From: Candidatus Omnitrophota bacterium
GTDB lineage: Bacteria > Verrucomicrobiota > Verrucomicrobiia > Limisphaerales > UBA1319
Direction: 5' to 3'
Length of the DNA: 5,871 bases
Assembly (NCBI GenBank): GCA_023473405.1
Contig: JAMCZD010000028.1
Coordinates: 1 to 5,871 of the forward strand
The notes under the pieces were generated by a model. It had not been told where the DNA came from, did no database searches, and saw nothing but the letters and a program-made list of their open reading frames with translations. Below are positions 1 to 5,871 of the stretch, piece after piece; within the stretch, counting starts at the first letter, position 1; every line of letters starts with the position of its first letter. Position numbers and translations under genes: made by a program.

Positions 1-502
1 GGAACTCGAGCGCCGCGTTCAGGTTTGTGCCGCGCTTGCCCGGTTCGAAATACAGTATTTCCCGGATCACGCGCAACACGTGACGGCGGCCCTTGCGCGG
101 CGGAATGAATTTTTCCACCGTCTCGGTAAACAGAATCAGGCCGACCTTGTCGTTGTTCCGAATCGCGGAAAATGCCAGGACCGACGCGATCTCCGCCGCC
201 AGCTCACGCTTGGACTGTTCCCCCGATCCAAACAAGCCCGATCCGCTCAAATCCACAATCAGCATTACGGTCAATTCCCGTTCCTCGACGAATTTCTTCA
301 CGAACGGATGGTTCATTCGCGCCGTGACATTCCAGTCGATCGAGCGGACTTCGTCGCCGGGTTGGTACTCCCTGACTTCGTCGAAATTCATCCCTTGCCC
401 CTTGAAAACGCTATGGTACTGGCCGGCCAGCGTTTCGCTCACCAGGCGGTTGGTGCGCAGTTCAATCAGCCGGATTTTCTTCAGGAGCTCGCGCGGGATC
501 AC
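1..502 (-). CDS. DUF58 domain protein (vWA-like), N-terminal part, cut by the window edge
   Basis: The reading frame opens with GTG at 502-500 and stays open to position 1, giving 167 complete codons. Translation shows the DUF58 signature: residues 36-50 (GQGMNFDEVREYQPGD) followed by RSIDWNVTARM near 53-63, then KKFVEERE at 69-76. A predicted beta strand (LTVMLIVDLSGSG) follows, with a DxSxS MIDAS-like metal site at residues 84-88, as in von Willebrand A folds. An in-frame TAA at 517-515 rules out an earlier start, so GTG-502 is the longest possible one; no Shine-Dalgarno sequence precedes it. Full DUF58 proteins are usually around 290-300 residues (some much longer), so roughly half is missing. 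No membrane segment is seen in the part present, as in the soluble short forms. DUF58 proteins usually sit next to MoxR ATPases, as here, and are thought to be their partners; the precise role and substrate are unknown. Confidence 0.9.
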   Translation of the reverse strand, partial: MIPRELLKKIRLIELRTNRLVSETLAGQYHSVFKGQGMNFDEVREYQPGDEVRSIDWNVTARMNHPFVKKFVEERELTVMLIVDLSGSGLFGSGEQSKRELAAEIASVLAFSAIRNNDKVGLILFTETVEKFIPPRKGRRHVLRVIREILYFEPGKRGTNLNAALEF

Positions 503-510
503 GGGAGAAG

Positions 511-552
511 GGATTTAGGATTTGGGATTTGGGATTTGGGATTTGGGATTTT
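511..552. repeat. Tandem heptamer array, six units of GGATTTG type, in the moxR-DUF58 gap
   Basis: Six consecutive 7-nt units read on the plus strand: GGATTTA (511-517), four perfect GGATTTG units (518-545) and GGATTTT (546-552). The array fills nearly all of the 52-nt gap between the moxR stop (555-557) and the DUF58 GTG (500-502). In the mRNA it would read as AAAUCCC-type repeats. Four GGG tracts at 524-526, 531-533, 538-540 and 545-547 are separated by 4-nt ATTT loops and fit the G3N1-7 quadruplex rule on the plus (template) strand. Similar GGGATTT repeats are, as I recall, scattered between genes in some Verrucomicrobiota; that is memory, not tested here. Its role is unknown. Confidence 0.95.
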
Positions 553-554
553 TA

Positions 555-1556
555 TCAGGGAACGGGCAGTTCGTCGAGGAGTTTTTGGACGATGGTTTCA
601 CTGGTTTTCTCCTCGGCTTCGGCCTCGTAGGTGACCATTACGCGATGGCGCAGGACGTCGAGGCAGATGCTTTTGACATCCTGCGGGGTAACGTAGCCGC
701 GGCCATAGAGGAAGGCATGGGCCTTGGCGGCCAGTGTAAGGGAGATAGTGGCGCGGGGGGAGGCGCCCAATTGGATGAACGGTTTTACATCGATCCGGTA
801 GGCCTCGGGATCGCGCGTGGCGCAGACGATATCTACGATATAATCTTTTACCTTATCGTCAATATAAATATCATTCAATATTTCACGTGCAGCCAGGATT
901 TCCTTGGCGTCGATGACCGCTTGGGCGCAAGGCAGGTGGTTGGTGCGCGCCATTTGTTCGAGTATTTGGCGTTCTTCCTCCCGCGATGGATAGCCGATCT
1001 TGAGTTTCAACATGAACCGGTCCATCTGGGCCTCGGGGAGCGGGTAAGTGCCTTCCTGTTCGATCGGGTTCTGGGTGGCCAGGACCAGGAACGGTTCCTC
1101 GAGGGGGAATGTCTGGTCGCCGATGGTGACTTGTTTTTCCTGCATTGCCTCGAGCAGGGCGCTTTGCACCTTGGCGGGGGCGCGGTTGATTTCATCGGCG
1201 AGGACAAGGTGGGCGAAGATGGGGCCTTGGCGGGTGGTGAACCGGCCCGAGCCGGGGTTGTAGATTTGGGTGCCGATTACGTCGGCCGGCAACATGTCCG
1301 GGGTGAACTGCAAGCGGGAGAACTTGGCGTTCAAGCTGGCCGCGAGCGTTTTGACGGAGAGGGTTTTGGCAAGGCCGGGCACGCCTTCCAAGAGGAGGTG
1401 ACCGTTGGCGAGCAGGCCGATTACCAAGCGCTCGACCAGGTATTTCTGCCCGATGATCACCTTGTTGATCTCGCCGAACAGGGGGCGTAGAAACGCGCTT
1501 GCCCGCTGGACTTCTTCGTTAATGGCACTGATACCGTTGCTCATGGCCTTTGGCAT
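555..1556 (-). CDS. MoxR-family AAA+ ATPase
   Basis: This 333-residue protein matches the usual MoxR length and architecture. An AAA_3 ATPase core is followed by a helical AAA lid (about 240-325). Visible motifs are Walker A GVPGLAKT (58-65), Walker B LVLADEINRA (117-126), sensor 1 ATQNP (160-164), an arginine-finger region around MDRF (178-181), and sensor 2 GASPRAT (264-270). All key residues are present, so it should bind and hydrolyse ATP. MoxR proteins are cytoplasmic, thought to form hexamers, and are proposed to remodel or mature partner proteins with vWA-type domains; the DUF58 gene 52 nt downstream is the expected partner. The substrate cannot be read from sequence. ATG at 1556 gives the longest product; ATG at 1544 (residue 5) is an alternative, and neither has a strong Shine-Dalgarno. 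The 40-nt gap to the ribF stop (1557-1596) contains no evident terminator or promoter, so read-through from the translation operon is likely. Confidence 0.95.
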   Translation of the reverse strand: MPKAMSNGISAINEEVQRASAFLRPLFGEINKVIIGQKYLVERLVIGLLANGHLLLEGVPGLAKTLSVKTLAASLNAKFSRLQFTPDMLPADVIGTQIYNPGSGRFTTRQGPIFAHLVLADEINRAPAKVQSALLEAMQEKQVTIGDQTFPLEEPFLVLATQNPIEQEGTYPLPEAQMDRFMLKLKIGYPSREEERQILEQMARTNHLPCAQAVIDAKEILAAREILNDIYIDDKVKDYIVDIVCATRDPEAYRIDVKPFIQLGASPRATISLTLAAKAHAFLYGRGYVTPQDVKSICLDVLRHRVMVTYEAEAEEKTSETIVQKLLDELPVP

Positions 1557-1596
1557 TATTGTTCAACCGACAACATTTGCGGCGGCGGTGTTCGAA

Positions 1597-2541
1597 TTAA
1601 GGTTCAGGGTCCAGTTCCCGGAGTATGTTTTCCGCGGCGGCAATGTCCCGGGAAATCTGCGCGCCAAGGGAATCGCGGGAGGGGAATTTCCGCTCGTCCC
1701 GCAACTTGGACACGAAAAAAAGCTCGAGGCCGGCCCCGTACAGGTCGCCTTTGAAACCCAGGAGGTGGGCCTCGACCTGCAATTTGGGCACGGGATGATC
1801 GAGGGTTGGGCGGAGTCCGATGTTGACCACGGCGGAGTAGCGGCGCTCCTGGTGGAGCGCCTGGGCGACATAGACGCCGTTGGGCGGCAGGGCCAGGCCG
1901 TTTACGCCCAGATTGGCGGTGGGGAATCCCATTTGCCGGCCCAACTGGTCGCCGCGCACCACGTTGCCGCAAAGCGAATAAGGCCGCCCCAACTGCCGGC
2001 TGGCGGCGGCAAAATCCCCGGCGCGAATTGATTTGCGAATCAGCGTGCTGCTAATGACGTGGCTGCCCTGTGTTACCGGCACTATTTCGTGCACGGCGAA
2101 CCCCAATTCGCGACCGAGCTGCCGGAGCAAAGCCAGGTTGCCGCTTCGCCGGTAACCGAAGGTGAAATCGGCGCCAACGAACAGGCCTTCGAGCCTTTTG
2201 AAATCGCGCGCCAATCCGATGGCAAACTCCTCGCCCGTCTGCCGGCTGAAGGCGCGATCAAAGTGCAGCAGCAGGGTGGCATCCAGGCCGAGCGACGCCA
2301 GGACCTCGAGTTTCTTGGCGATCGAATAGATCAAGGGCGGATTCCGCTGAGGGGCCACGATCGAGTTGGGATGACAATCGAACGTGATCACCACTGCCAA
2401 CCCGCCGGTGGCTCGAGCGTCGGCCAGGGTCTGGCGGATCACCTCCTGGTGGCCGATATGCACGCCGTCGAACACGCCGATGGCCGCGCAAACCGGGCGT
2501 CCTGCCATGGCAAGTTCTTGAGCCTTGTGGACGACATTCAT
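1597..2541 (-). CDS. ribF: Bifunctional riboflavin kinase / FAD synthetase
   Basis: RibF phosphorylates riboflavin to FMN and then adenylylates FMN to FAD in the cytoplasm. The 314-residue product has the standard two-domain layout and length. The N-terminal nucleotidyltransferase domain carries GVFDGVHIGH (22-31), the HxGH-type adenylyl-transfer motif, then VGADFTFGYRRSGN (about 122-135) and ISSTLIR (163-169). The C-terminal flavokinase domain (about 185-310) carries GRQMGFPTAN (201-210) with the PTAN nucleotide/metal motif, NIGLRPT (240-246), and the E-x-HLLGFKGDLYG segment (257-269) containing the likely catalytic Glu. ATG at 2541 was chosen because it overlaps the truB stop as ATGA (2541-2538) and starts just before the conserved N-terminus; the frame is open further upstream to 2694, but that part lies inside truB and looks unlike RibF. 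No strong Shine-Dalgarno is seen, so translation probably depends on re-initiation after truB. truB-ribF adjacency is common in bacteria. Confidence 0.96.
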   Translation of the reverse strand: MNVVHKAQELAMAGRPVCAAIGVFDGVHIGHQEVIRQTLADARATGGLAVVITFDCHPNSIVAPQRNPPLIYSIAKKLEVLASLGLDATLLLHFDRAFSRQTGEEFAIGLARDFKRLEGLFVGADFTFGYRRSGNLALLRQLGRELGFAVHEIVPVTQGSHVISSTLIRKSIRAGDFAAASRQLGRPYSLCGNVVRGDQLGRQMGFPTANLGVNGLALPPNGVYVAQALHQERRYSAVVNIGLRPTLDHPVPKLQVEAHLLGFKGDLYGAGLELFFVSKLRDERKFPSRDSLGAQISRDIAAAENILRELDPEP

Positions 2542-3275
2542 CGGCCCGGCCAATCCACCAACTTCAGGAAAGGAATCACGCGCTCGGCCAATTGGGCCTC
2601 GGTAAAGGTCAGCAGGACGTCCATTGGGATCGAGTCGGCGATATTGAATCCGCCCGCCGAGGTCCGCCGAAGCGACGCCAGATGGGCGCCGCACCCGATT
2701 TTCTGTCCCAGGTCATGCGCGAGGCTGCGGACGTAAGTGCCTTTGGTGCAGACGATTTGGAAACTGCCAATAGGTTCCTGATATTCGGAAAAGCGAAATT
2801 TGTAAATATGGATCAGGCGCGGTTTACGTTCCACCTCGCGTCCTTGCCGAGCCAATTTGTAGAGGGGAACGCCTTCCACTTTTACGGCGGAAACCATGGG
2901 CGGCATCTGCATTTGATCGCCCAACAGGGTGGCTGCCAGGTCGTTCAACTGCGCGATGGTAAGAGGCGGCACGGTGAGGGAAGAGACGACTTGGCCGTCG
3001 ACATCGTAGCTGTCGGTGGCCACTCCAAATTTGATGGTCCCTTCGTAGGTCTTGTCAGAGCCGATAAATTTTTCGCTCAACTTGGTGGCGCGCCCTAAGA
3101 CCAGCATGAGCAGGCCGGTTGCGTTGGGATCCAGGGTGCCGCAGTGGCCGGCTTTCCGGATATGAAAGTGGCTTCGGACAATGTCGACCACGTCATGCGA
3201 GGTGGGCCCGGACGGTTTATCGATGAGAATGGCGCCGTCCAGGGGGCTAAAGGCTTGCATGGCGGTCGAGGACAT
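2538..3275 (-). CDS. truB: tRNA pseudouridine(55) synthase TruB
   Basis: TruB converts U55 in the T-loop of tRNAs to pseudouridine. The 245-residue product shows the family motifs in order: GAILIDKPSGPTSHDVV (14-30), GHCGTLDP (43-50) with catalytic Asp49, KTYEG (75-79) with the substrate-stacking Tyr77, MPPMVSAVKVEG (124-135) and PLYKLAR, TKGTYVRSLAHDLG (177-190) with the conserved Arg183, and HLASLRRTSAGGF (198-210). It is shorter than E. coli TruB (314 residues): the end after about residue 240 leaves no room for a C-terminal PUA domain, a form I recall from other phyla. ATG-3275 overlaps the nrnA end by 29 nt and has GGGAGG 12 nt upstream; ATG-3260 (240 residues) is possible, and an upstream in-frame ATG at 3305 looks too early. 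The stop overlaps the ribF start (ATGA). Confidence 0.96.
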   Translation of the reverse strand: MSSTAMQAFSPLDGAILIDKPSGPTSHDVVDIVRSHFHIRKAGHCGTLDPNATGLLMLVLGRATKLSEKFIGSDKTYEGTIKFGVATDSYDVDGQVVSSLTVPPLTIAQLNDLAATLLGDQMQMPPMVSAVKVEGVPLYKLARQGREVERKPRLIHIYKFRFSEYQEPIGSFQIVCTKGTYVRSLAHDLGQKIGCGAHLASLRRTSAGGFNIADSIPMDVLLTFTEAQLAERVIPFLKLVDWPGR

Positions 3276-4251
3276 TGGCGGGGAGGGCCTCCCTGATCGC
3301 GGCAATCACGCGCCGCTGCACTGCCAGGGGGCCTCCGGTGATTCGCGCCCCGGCAGCGGCGTTATGGCCGCCGCCGCCGAATTGTTTGGCGATCTCGTTG
3401 ACGTTGACGTGGGTGTTCTTGGAACGGAGGCTGACGCGGATGACGTTTGGTTCGAGTTCCTCGAACAAGCAGGCGACCTCAACCGGTTCAATGGCGCGGA
3501 TGTGATCGATCAGGCCCTCGCTGTCGCTGACGTTGGTCCCGGTTCGGACGAAATCAGCGGGCCGCAGCCAGAAATAACCTATGCGGTTATTATTGGTGAG
3601 GTGGAAATGGTTGAAGACATGCTGAAGCAACCGCACCCGGGACAATGGAAAAGACTGATAGACTTCCTGGCAAATGGTGGCCAGGTGGGCACCCCGTTTA
3701 ACCAGTTCCCCGGCCACGTAATACGTGCTCGGACGGGTTGATGGATACTGGAATGACCCGGTGTCGGTGGACACGGCGGTGAAGAGGCAATCGGCAATTT
3801 GGGGAGAAATCGGCCAATTGGCTTCTTTGAGCAGGCGGTATATGAGCTCGCCGGTGGACGGGGTGCGCGAGGAGACCCAGTTAATGTCGGCGTAGCGGGT
3901 ATTGCTCTGATGATGATCGATGTTTATGAACAACTTGCGGTTCTGGATATGCTCCGCCGTCCGGCCCAGACGTTCCATGCTGGCCACGTCCAGGGCAATT
4001 ACACAGTCAAACGCCATGCCCGGGCGCGGCGGTTGAATCAAGTGATTGGGATCAAGAAAGGCCAGCTTTTGGGGCAAGGCATCCTCGTTCCAGCACGTCA
4101 TCGATTTCCCCTGGTTCAGCAATGCCAGGGTCAAGCCCATTTGCGATCCGATGCAGTCGCCATCGGGCCGTCCGTGGCCGACGACGCACAGGTTTTGGCT
4201 GCCGCGGAGCTCGGCGATGATCCGCTCGATGATTTTAGGACGCCGCTTCAT
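3247..4251 (-). CDS. nrnA: DHH/DHHA1 phosphoesterase, NrnA-like (oligoribonuclease / pAp phosphatase)
   Basis: The 334-residue product is a DHH-family phosphoesterase with a C-terminal DHHA1 domain, close to the usual NrnA length. The N-terminal DHH domain (about 20-170) has GHGRPDGDCIGS (25-36) as metal motif I, ALDVAS (86-91) with Asp88, the DHH triad IDHHQSNTRY (111-120), and STDTGSFQYPST (161-172) with a further metal-binding Asp163. The DHHA1 domain holds FGGGGHNAAAG (291-301), the substrate-binding glycine loop. Such enzymes are Mn-dependent, remove nucleotides from very short RNAs, and often dephosphorylate 3'-phosphoadenosine 5'-phosphate; which activity dominates here cannot be read. 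ATG-4251 begins just before the conserved region and overlaps the rbfA end by 17 nt, with a purine-rich GGGGCGGAAG directly before it. The open frame runs up to 4332, but that part lies across conserved rbfA codons. Placement between rbfA and truB is a known arrangement in several phyla. Confidence 0.92.
   Translation of the reverse strand: MKRRPKIIERIIAELRGSQNLCVVGHGRPDGDCIGSQMGLTLALLNQGKSMTCWNEDALPQKLAFLDPNHLIQPPRPGMAFDCVIALDVASMERLGRTAEHIQNRKLFINIDHHQSNTRYADINWVSSRTPSTGELIYRLLKEANWPISPQIADCLFTAVSTDTGSFQYPSTRPSTYYVAGELVKRGAHLATICQEVYQSFPLSRVRLLQHVFNHFHLTNNNRIGYFWLRPADFVRTGTNVSDSEGLIDHIRAIEPVEVACLFEELEPNVIRVSLRSKNTHVNVNEIAKQFGGGGHNAAAGARITGGPLAVQRRVIAAIREALPANVLDRHASL
3281..3293 (-). promoter_or_regulatory. 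Candidate truB ribosome binding site inside a short GC hairpin
   Basis: On the minus strand this reads GGGAGGCCCTCCC. The first six bases (3293-3288) are a good Shine-Dalgarno match, but they sit 12 nt before the truB ATG at 3275, longer than usual. GGGAG can pair with CTCCC across a 3-nt loop, so the site could be masked until ribosomes finishing nrnA melt it. The pairing is seen in the sequence; the regulatory meaning is inference. It also lies inside nrnA codons, so it may simply reflect coding. Confidence 0.35.
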
Positions 4252-4606
4252 CTTCCGCCCCAAATGATTGCTCCAAATCGGCAATAATCTCCATAACCCG
4301 GTTGCCGCGCGCGACCGAATCATCCAATTCAAAGCGCAGTTGAGGGGTGTATTTCAGCACAACGGTCCTGCCAACCATCGCCCGGAAGCGCCTGGTCTTT
4401 TTCCGGAGGTATTTCAATCCGTTCTTTTGCTGAATCTCAGTTCCCAAAATGCTGACAAAGACAGTTGCCGAACGCAAATCTCCGGCCAACTCCACATCGG
4501 TGATCGTGACCAGGCCGGACTGGCTGAGCGGCATTTCCCATCGTACGACTTCCCCAATGGTTCGCATCAAAAGTTCTCGCACTCGCTGGTGACCATCATG
4601 GGGCAC
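4235..4606 (-). CDS. rbfA: 30S ribosome-binding factor A
   Basis: RbfA binds immature 30S subunits and helps finish processing and folding of the 5' end of 16S rRNA; it is also needed for cold adaptation in E. coli. The 123-residue product is of standard size and forms a single KH-like domain. Family features are the N-terminal helix QRVRELLMRTIGEVV (7-21), the strand LVTITDVELAGDLRSATVFV (32-51), and the C-terminal pattern YTPQLRFELDDSVARGNRV (86-104). The start is GTG at 4606-4604, supported by GGGAGG with a 5-nt spacer and by the N-terminus fitting the family. An ATG nearer to infB (4622-4620) is out of frame and closes after eight codons. The gene lies 20 nt after infB, the almost universal order, and its end overlaps nrnA. 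Confidence 0.95.
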   Translation of the reverse strand: MPHDGHQRVRELLMRTIGEVVRWEMPLSQSGLVTITDVELAGDLRSATVFVSILGTEIQQKNGLKYLRKKTRRFRAMVGRTVVLKYTPQLRFELDDSVARGNRVMEIIADLEQSFGAEDEAAS

Positions 4607-4611
4607 GTTGG

Positions 4612-4617
4612 CCTCCC
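4612..4617 (-). promoter_or_regulatory. Ribosome binding site of rbfA
   Basis: The minus strand reads GGGAGG, then CCAAC, then GTG. This strong Shine-Dalgarno match at 5-nt spacing decides in favour of the GTG start at 4606 over the out-of-frame ATG at 4622. Confidence 0.7.
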
Positions 4618-4626
4618 GTCATCCTT

Positions 4627-5871
4627 TTAGAGTTTTTGCGGCACCTTCTCGATCGTGTAACACTCGATCACATCACCGGTTTGGCATTCATGAAAACCAT
4701 CGATGCGCACCCCGCATTCCAGACCGGCGCGGACTTCGTTGACCTCGTCCTGGAACCGCCGCAATGAGGCGATGGATCCTTCGAACAAGAGGTCTCGCCG
4801 GCGCAACACCCGGCATCGTCCTTTGATCAGGCGCCCGTTCAACACCATGCACCCGGCCACGTTGCCTCCTTTGGACAGGGAGAAAGTTTTCCGCACTTCG
4901 GCAGCCCCCAGGACCACCTCTTTCGAGATCGGTTCGAGCAAGCCGGCCATGGCCTCGTGCACCTCGTCGATTAATTCATATATGATGGAATACAGCTTGA
5001 TCTGAACAGCCTCTTGCTTGGCCGCTTCCGCCGCCCCGGAGTCAACCCGGGTGTGGAATCCCAAAACGATTGCCTTGGACGCCGAGGCCAGGAGCACGTC
5101 GGATTCCGTGATAATCCCCACAGCGCTGTGAATCACCTCGAGGGACACCTTGCTTGACTCGATCTTCTTCAAGGCCTCGACAATGGCCTCGACCGAGCCT
5201 TGGGTGTCCGCCTTGACCACAATCTTCAGCACCTTGATCGTTTCCGGCGCCAGCGTGGCAAATAAATTCTCCAACGTCACTTTGGGCCGGATTTCCGCGC
5301 CGCGCTCACGGGCCTGCTCGGCTCGCTGTTCGGCGACGTCGCGGGCGGTGCGTTCGTTCTCGACCACCGTGAATTCCACGCCCGCCCCCGGCACGCCATT
5401 CAATCCCAGCAGCCTCACAGCCACAGACGGCCCGGCCGATGGCAGCCGCTTGCCCTCTTCGTTGATCAGGGCGCGCGCCTTGCCGTAATACGGCCCGCAC
5501 AGGATCATGTCCCCCAGCCGCAACGTGCCTTTCCGCACCAAGACCGTGGCCGTGGGCCCACCTGGTTCGAGGCCGGACTCGATGACATTGCCTTTGGCGC
5601 GGCGGTTGGGATTTGCTTTCAGCTCCATGACCTCGGCCTGGAGCAGGATCATTTCCAATAGCTTATCCACGCCCTTCTTGGTGAGCGCCGAAATATCCTG
5701 AAAAATAGTGGTCCCACCCCATTCCTCGCAAACCAGGCCATACTCCTGCAACTGCTGCCGCACCTGCATGGGATTGGCATTGGGATGATCGCATTTGTTG
5801 ACCGCCACCATGATTTGGACCTTGGCGGCGCGGGCGTGGTCGATGGCTTCGATGGTTTGCGGCATCACCCC
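4627..5871 (-). CDS. infB: Translation initiation factor IF-2, C-terminal part (5' end outside the window)
   Basis: IF2 is the GTPase that brings initiator fMet-tRNA to the 30S subunit and promotes subunit joining. The 414 complete codons here begin inside the G domain, just after G3, at the conserved GVMPQTIEAIDHA stretch (1-13), so the missing upstream part carries the N-terminal region, the P-loop (G1) and DTPGH (G3). Counting from the first complete codon, the G4 motif is NKCD (25-28) and G5 is SALTKKG (61-67). Domain II, a beta barrel, follows (about 90-175), then a charged helical linker (about 172-192). Domain III (about 205-295) contains VVKADTQGSVEAI and ITESDVLLASAS. The C-terminal domain (about 320-414), which binds the fMet-tRNA acceptor end, has GGNVAGCMVLNGRL and ECGVRIDGF...GDVIECY. 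No frameshift or loss is seen. It ends in TAA 20 nt before rbfA; the usual upstream neighbour, nusA, is outside the window. Confidence 0.98.
   Translation of the reverse strand, partial: GVMPQTIEAIDHARAAKVQIMVAVNKCDHPNANPMQVRQQLQEYGLVCEEWGGTTIFQDISALTKKGVDKLLEMILLQAEVMELKANPNRRAKGNVIESGLEPGGPTATVLVRKGTLRLGDMILCGPYYGKARALINEEGKRLPSAGPSVAVRLLGLNGVPGAGVEFTVVENERTARDVAEQRAEQARERGAEIRPKVTLENLFATLAPETIKVLKIVVKADTQGSVEAIVEALKKIESSKVSLEVIHSAVGIITESDVLLASASKAIVLGFHTRVDSGAAEAAKQEAVQIKLYSIIYELIDEVHEAMAGLLEPISKEVVLGAAEVRKTFSLSKGGNVAGCMVLNGRLIKGRCRVLRRRDLLFEGSIASLRRFQDEVNEVRAGLECGVRIDGFHECQTGDVIECYTIEKVPQKL

Noticed and set aside
80..634. 184-codon plus-strand frame running across the repeat (reads as repeated GFGIWDL)
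   Set aside because: It lies antisense to the DUF58 gene and through the repeat; its regular peptide is a by-product of the heptamers.
522..1490. 322-codon open frame on the plus strand, opposite moxR
   Set aside because: It begins inside the heptamer repeat, has no recognisable domain, and mirrors codons of an intact, motif-complete MoxR gene; a typical antisense shadow in GC-rich DNA.
1557..1596. Possible terminator after ribF
   Set aside because: Only a 4-bp TTGT/ACAA pairing is visible and there is no U-run; too weak to call.
1405..2031. Plus-strand frame spanning the moxR-ribF junction
   Set aside because: Antisense to two well-supported genes, with no start signal or family resemblance.
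2542..2694. N-terminal extension of ribF upstream of ATG-2541
   Set aside because: It lies wholly within truB and does not resemble RibF; the ATGA overlap start fits better.
3761..3774. GTGTC-GGTG-GACAC inverted repeat in nrnA
   Set aside because: It encodes the conserved STDTGS motif region and has no U-tract or position suggesting regulation.
4252..4332. N-terminal extension of the DHH phosphoesterase
   Set aside because: It overlaps conserved rbfA codons and adds residues not expected in the family.

Overview
All seven genes in this window lie on the minus strand, so they are transcribed from the right end toward position 1. They look like one tightly packed, probably co-transcribed block. 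The order in transcription direction is infB (3' two-thirds or less, cut by the right edge), rbfA, a DHH-family phosphoesterase (nrnA-type), truB, ribF, a MoxR-family AAA+ ATPase, and a DUF58/vWA-like protein cut by the left edge. Every family was recognised by reading motifs in the translated sequence; no database search was made.

The first five genes are a classic bacterial translation and cofactor cluster. IF2 starts translation, RbfA matures the 30S subunit, the DHH phosphoesterase probably degrades very short RNAs and/or pAp, TruB makes pseudouridine 55 in tRNA, and RibF makes FMN and FAD. Spacing is very tight: a 20-nt gap (infB/rbfA), a 17-nt overlap (rbfA/nrnA), a 29-nt overlap (nrnA/truB) and a 4-nt ATGA overlap (truB/ribF). 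This suggests translational coupling. After ribF, a 40-nt gap with no recognisable terminator leads into moxR and then DUF58, a pair that usually travels together and is thought to act as a chaperone-like ATPase with its vWA-type partner.

The only non-coding structure of note is the 52-nt gap between moxR and the DUF58 gene. It is almost entirely filled by six tandem copies of a 7-nt unit (GGATTTG on the plus strand). Four of its G-tracts form a textbook G-quadruplex motif on the template strand. No stretch over 300 bases lacks a gene. No tRNA, rRNA, CRISPR array, insertion sequence or phage gene was seen.

The organism is a moderately GC-rich bacterium. The insertion of a DHH gene between rbfA and truB, the MoxR-DUF58 pair downstream, and GGGATTT-type intergenic repeats remind me of Verrucomicrobiota (Pedosphaera/Limisphaerales-like). 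That is an inference from memory, not a demonstrated assignment. The region is mostly ordinary housekeeping DNA. I did not find a convincing undescribed system; the most interesting items are the heptamer array and the attachment of the MoxR-DUF58 pair to the translation operon.
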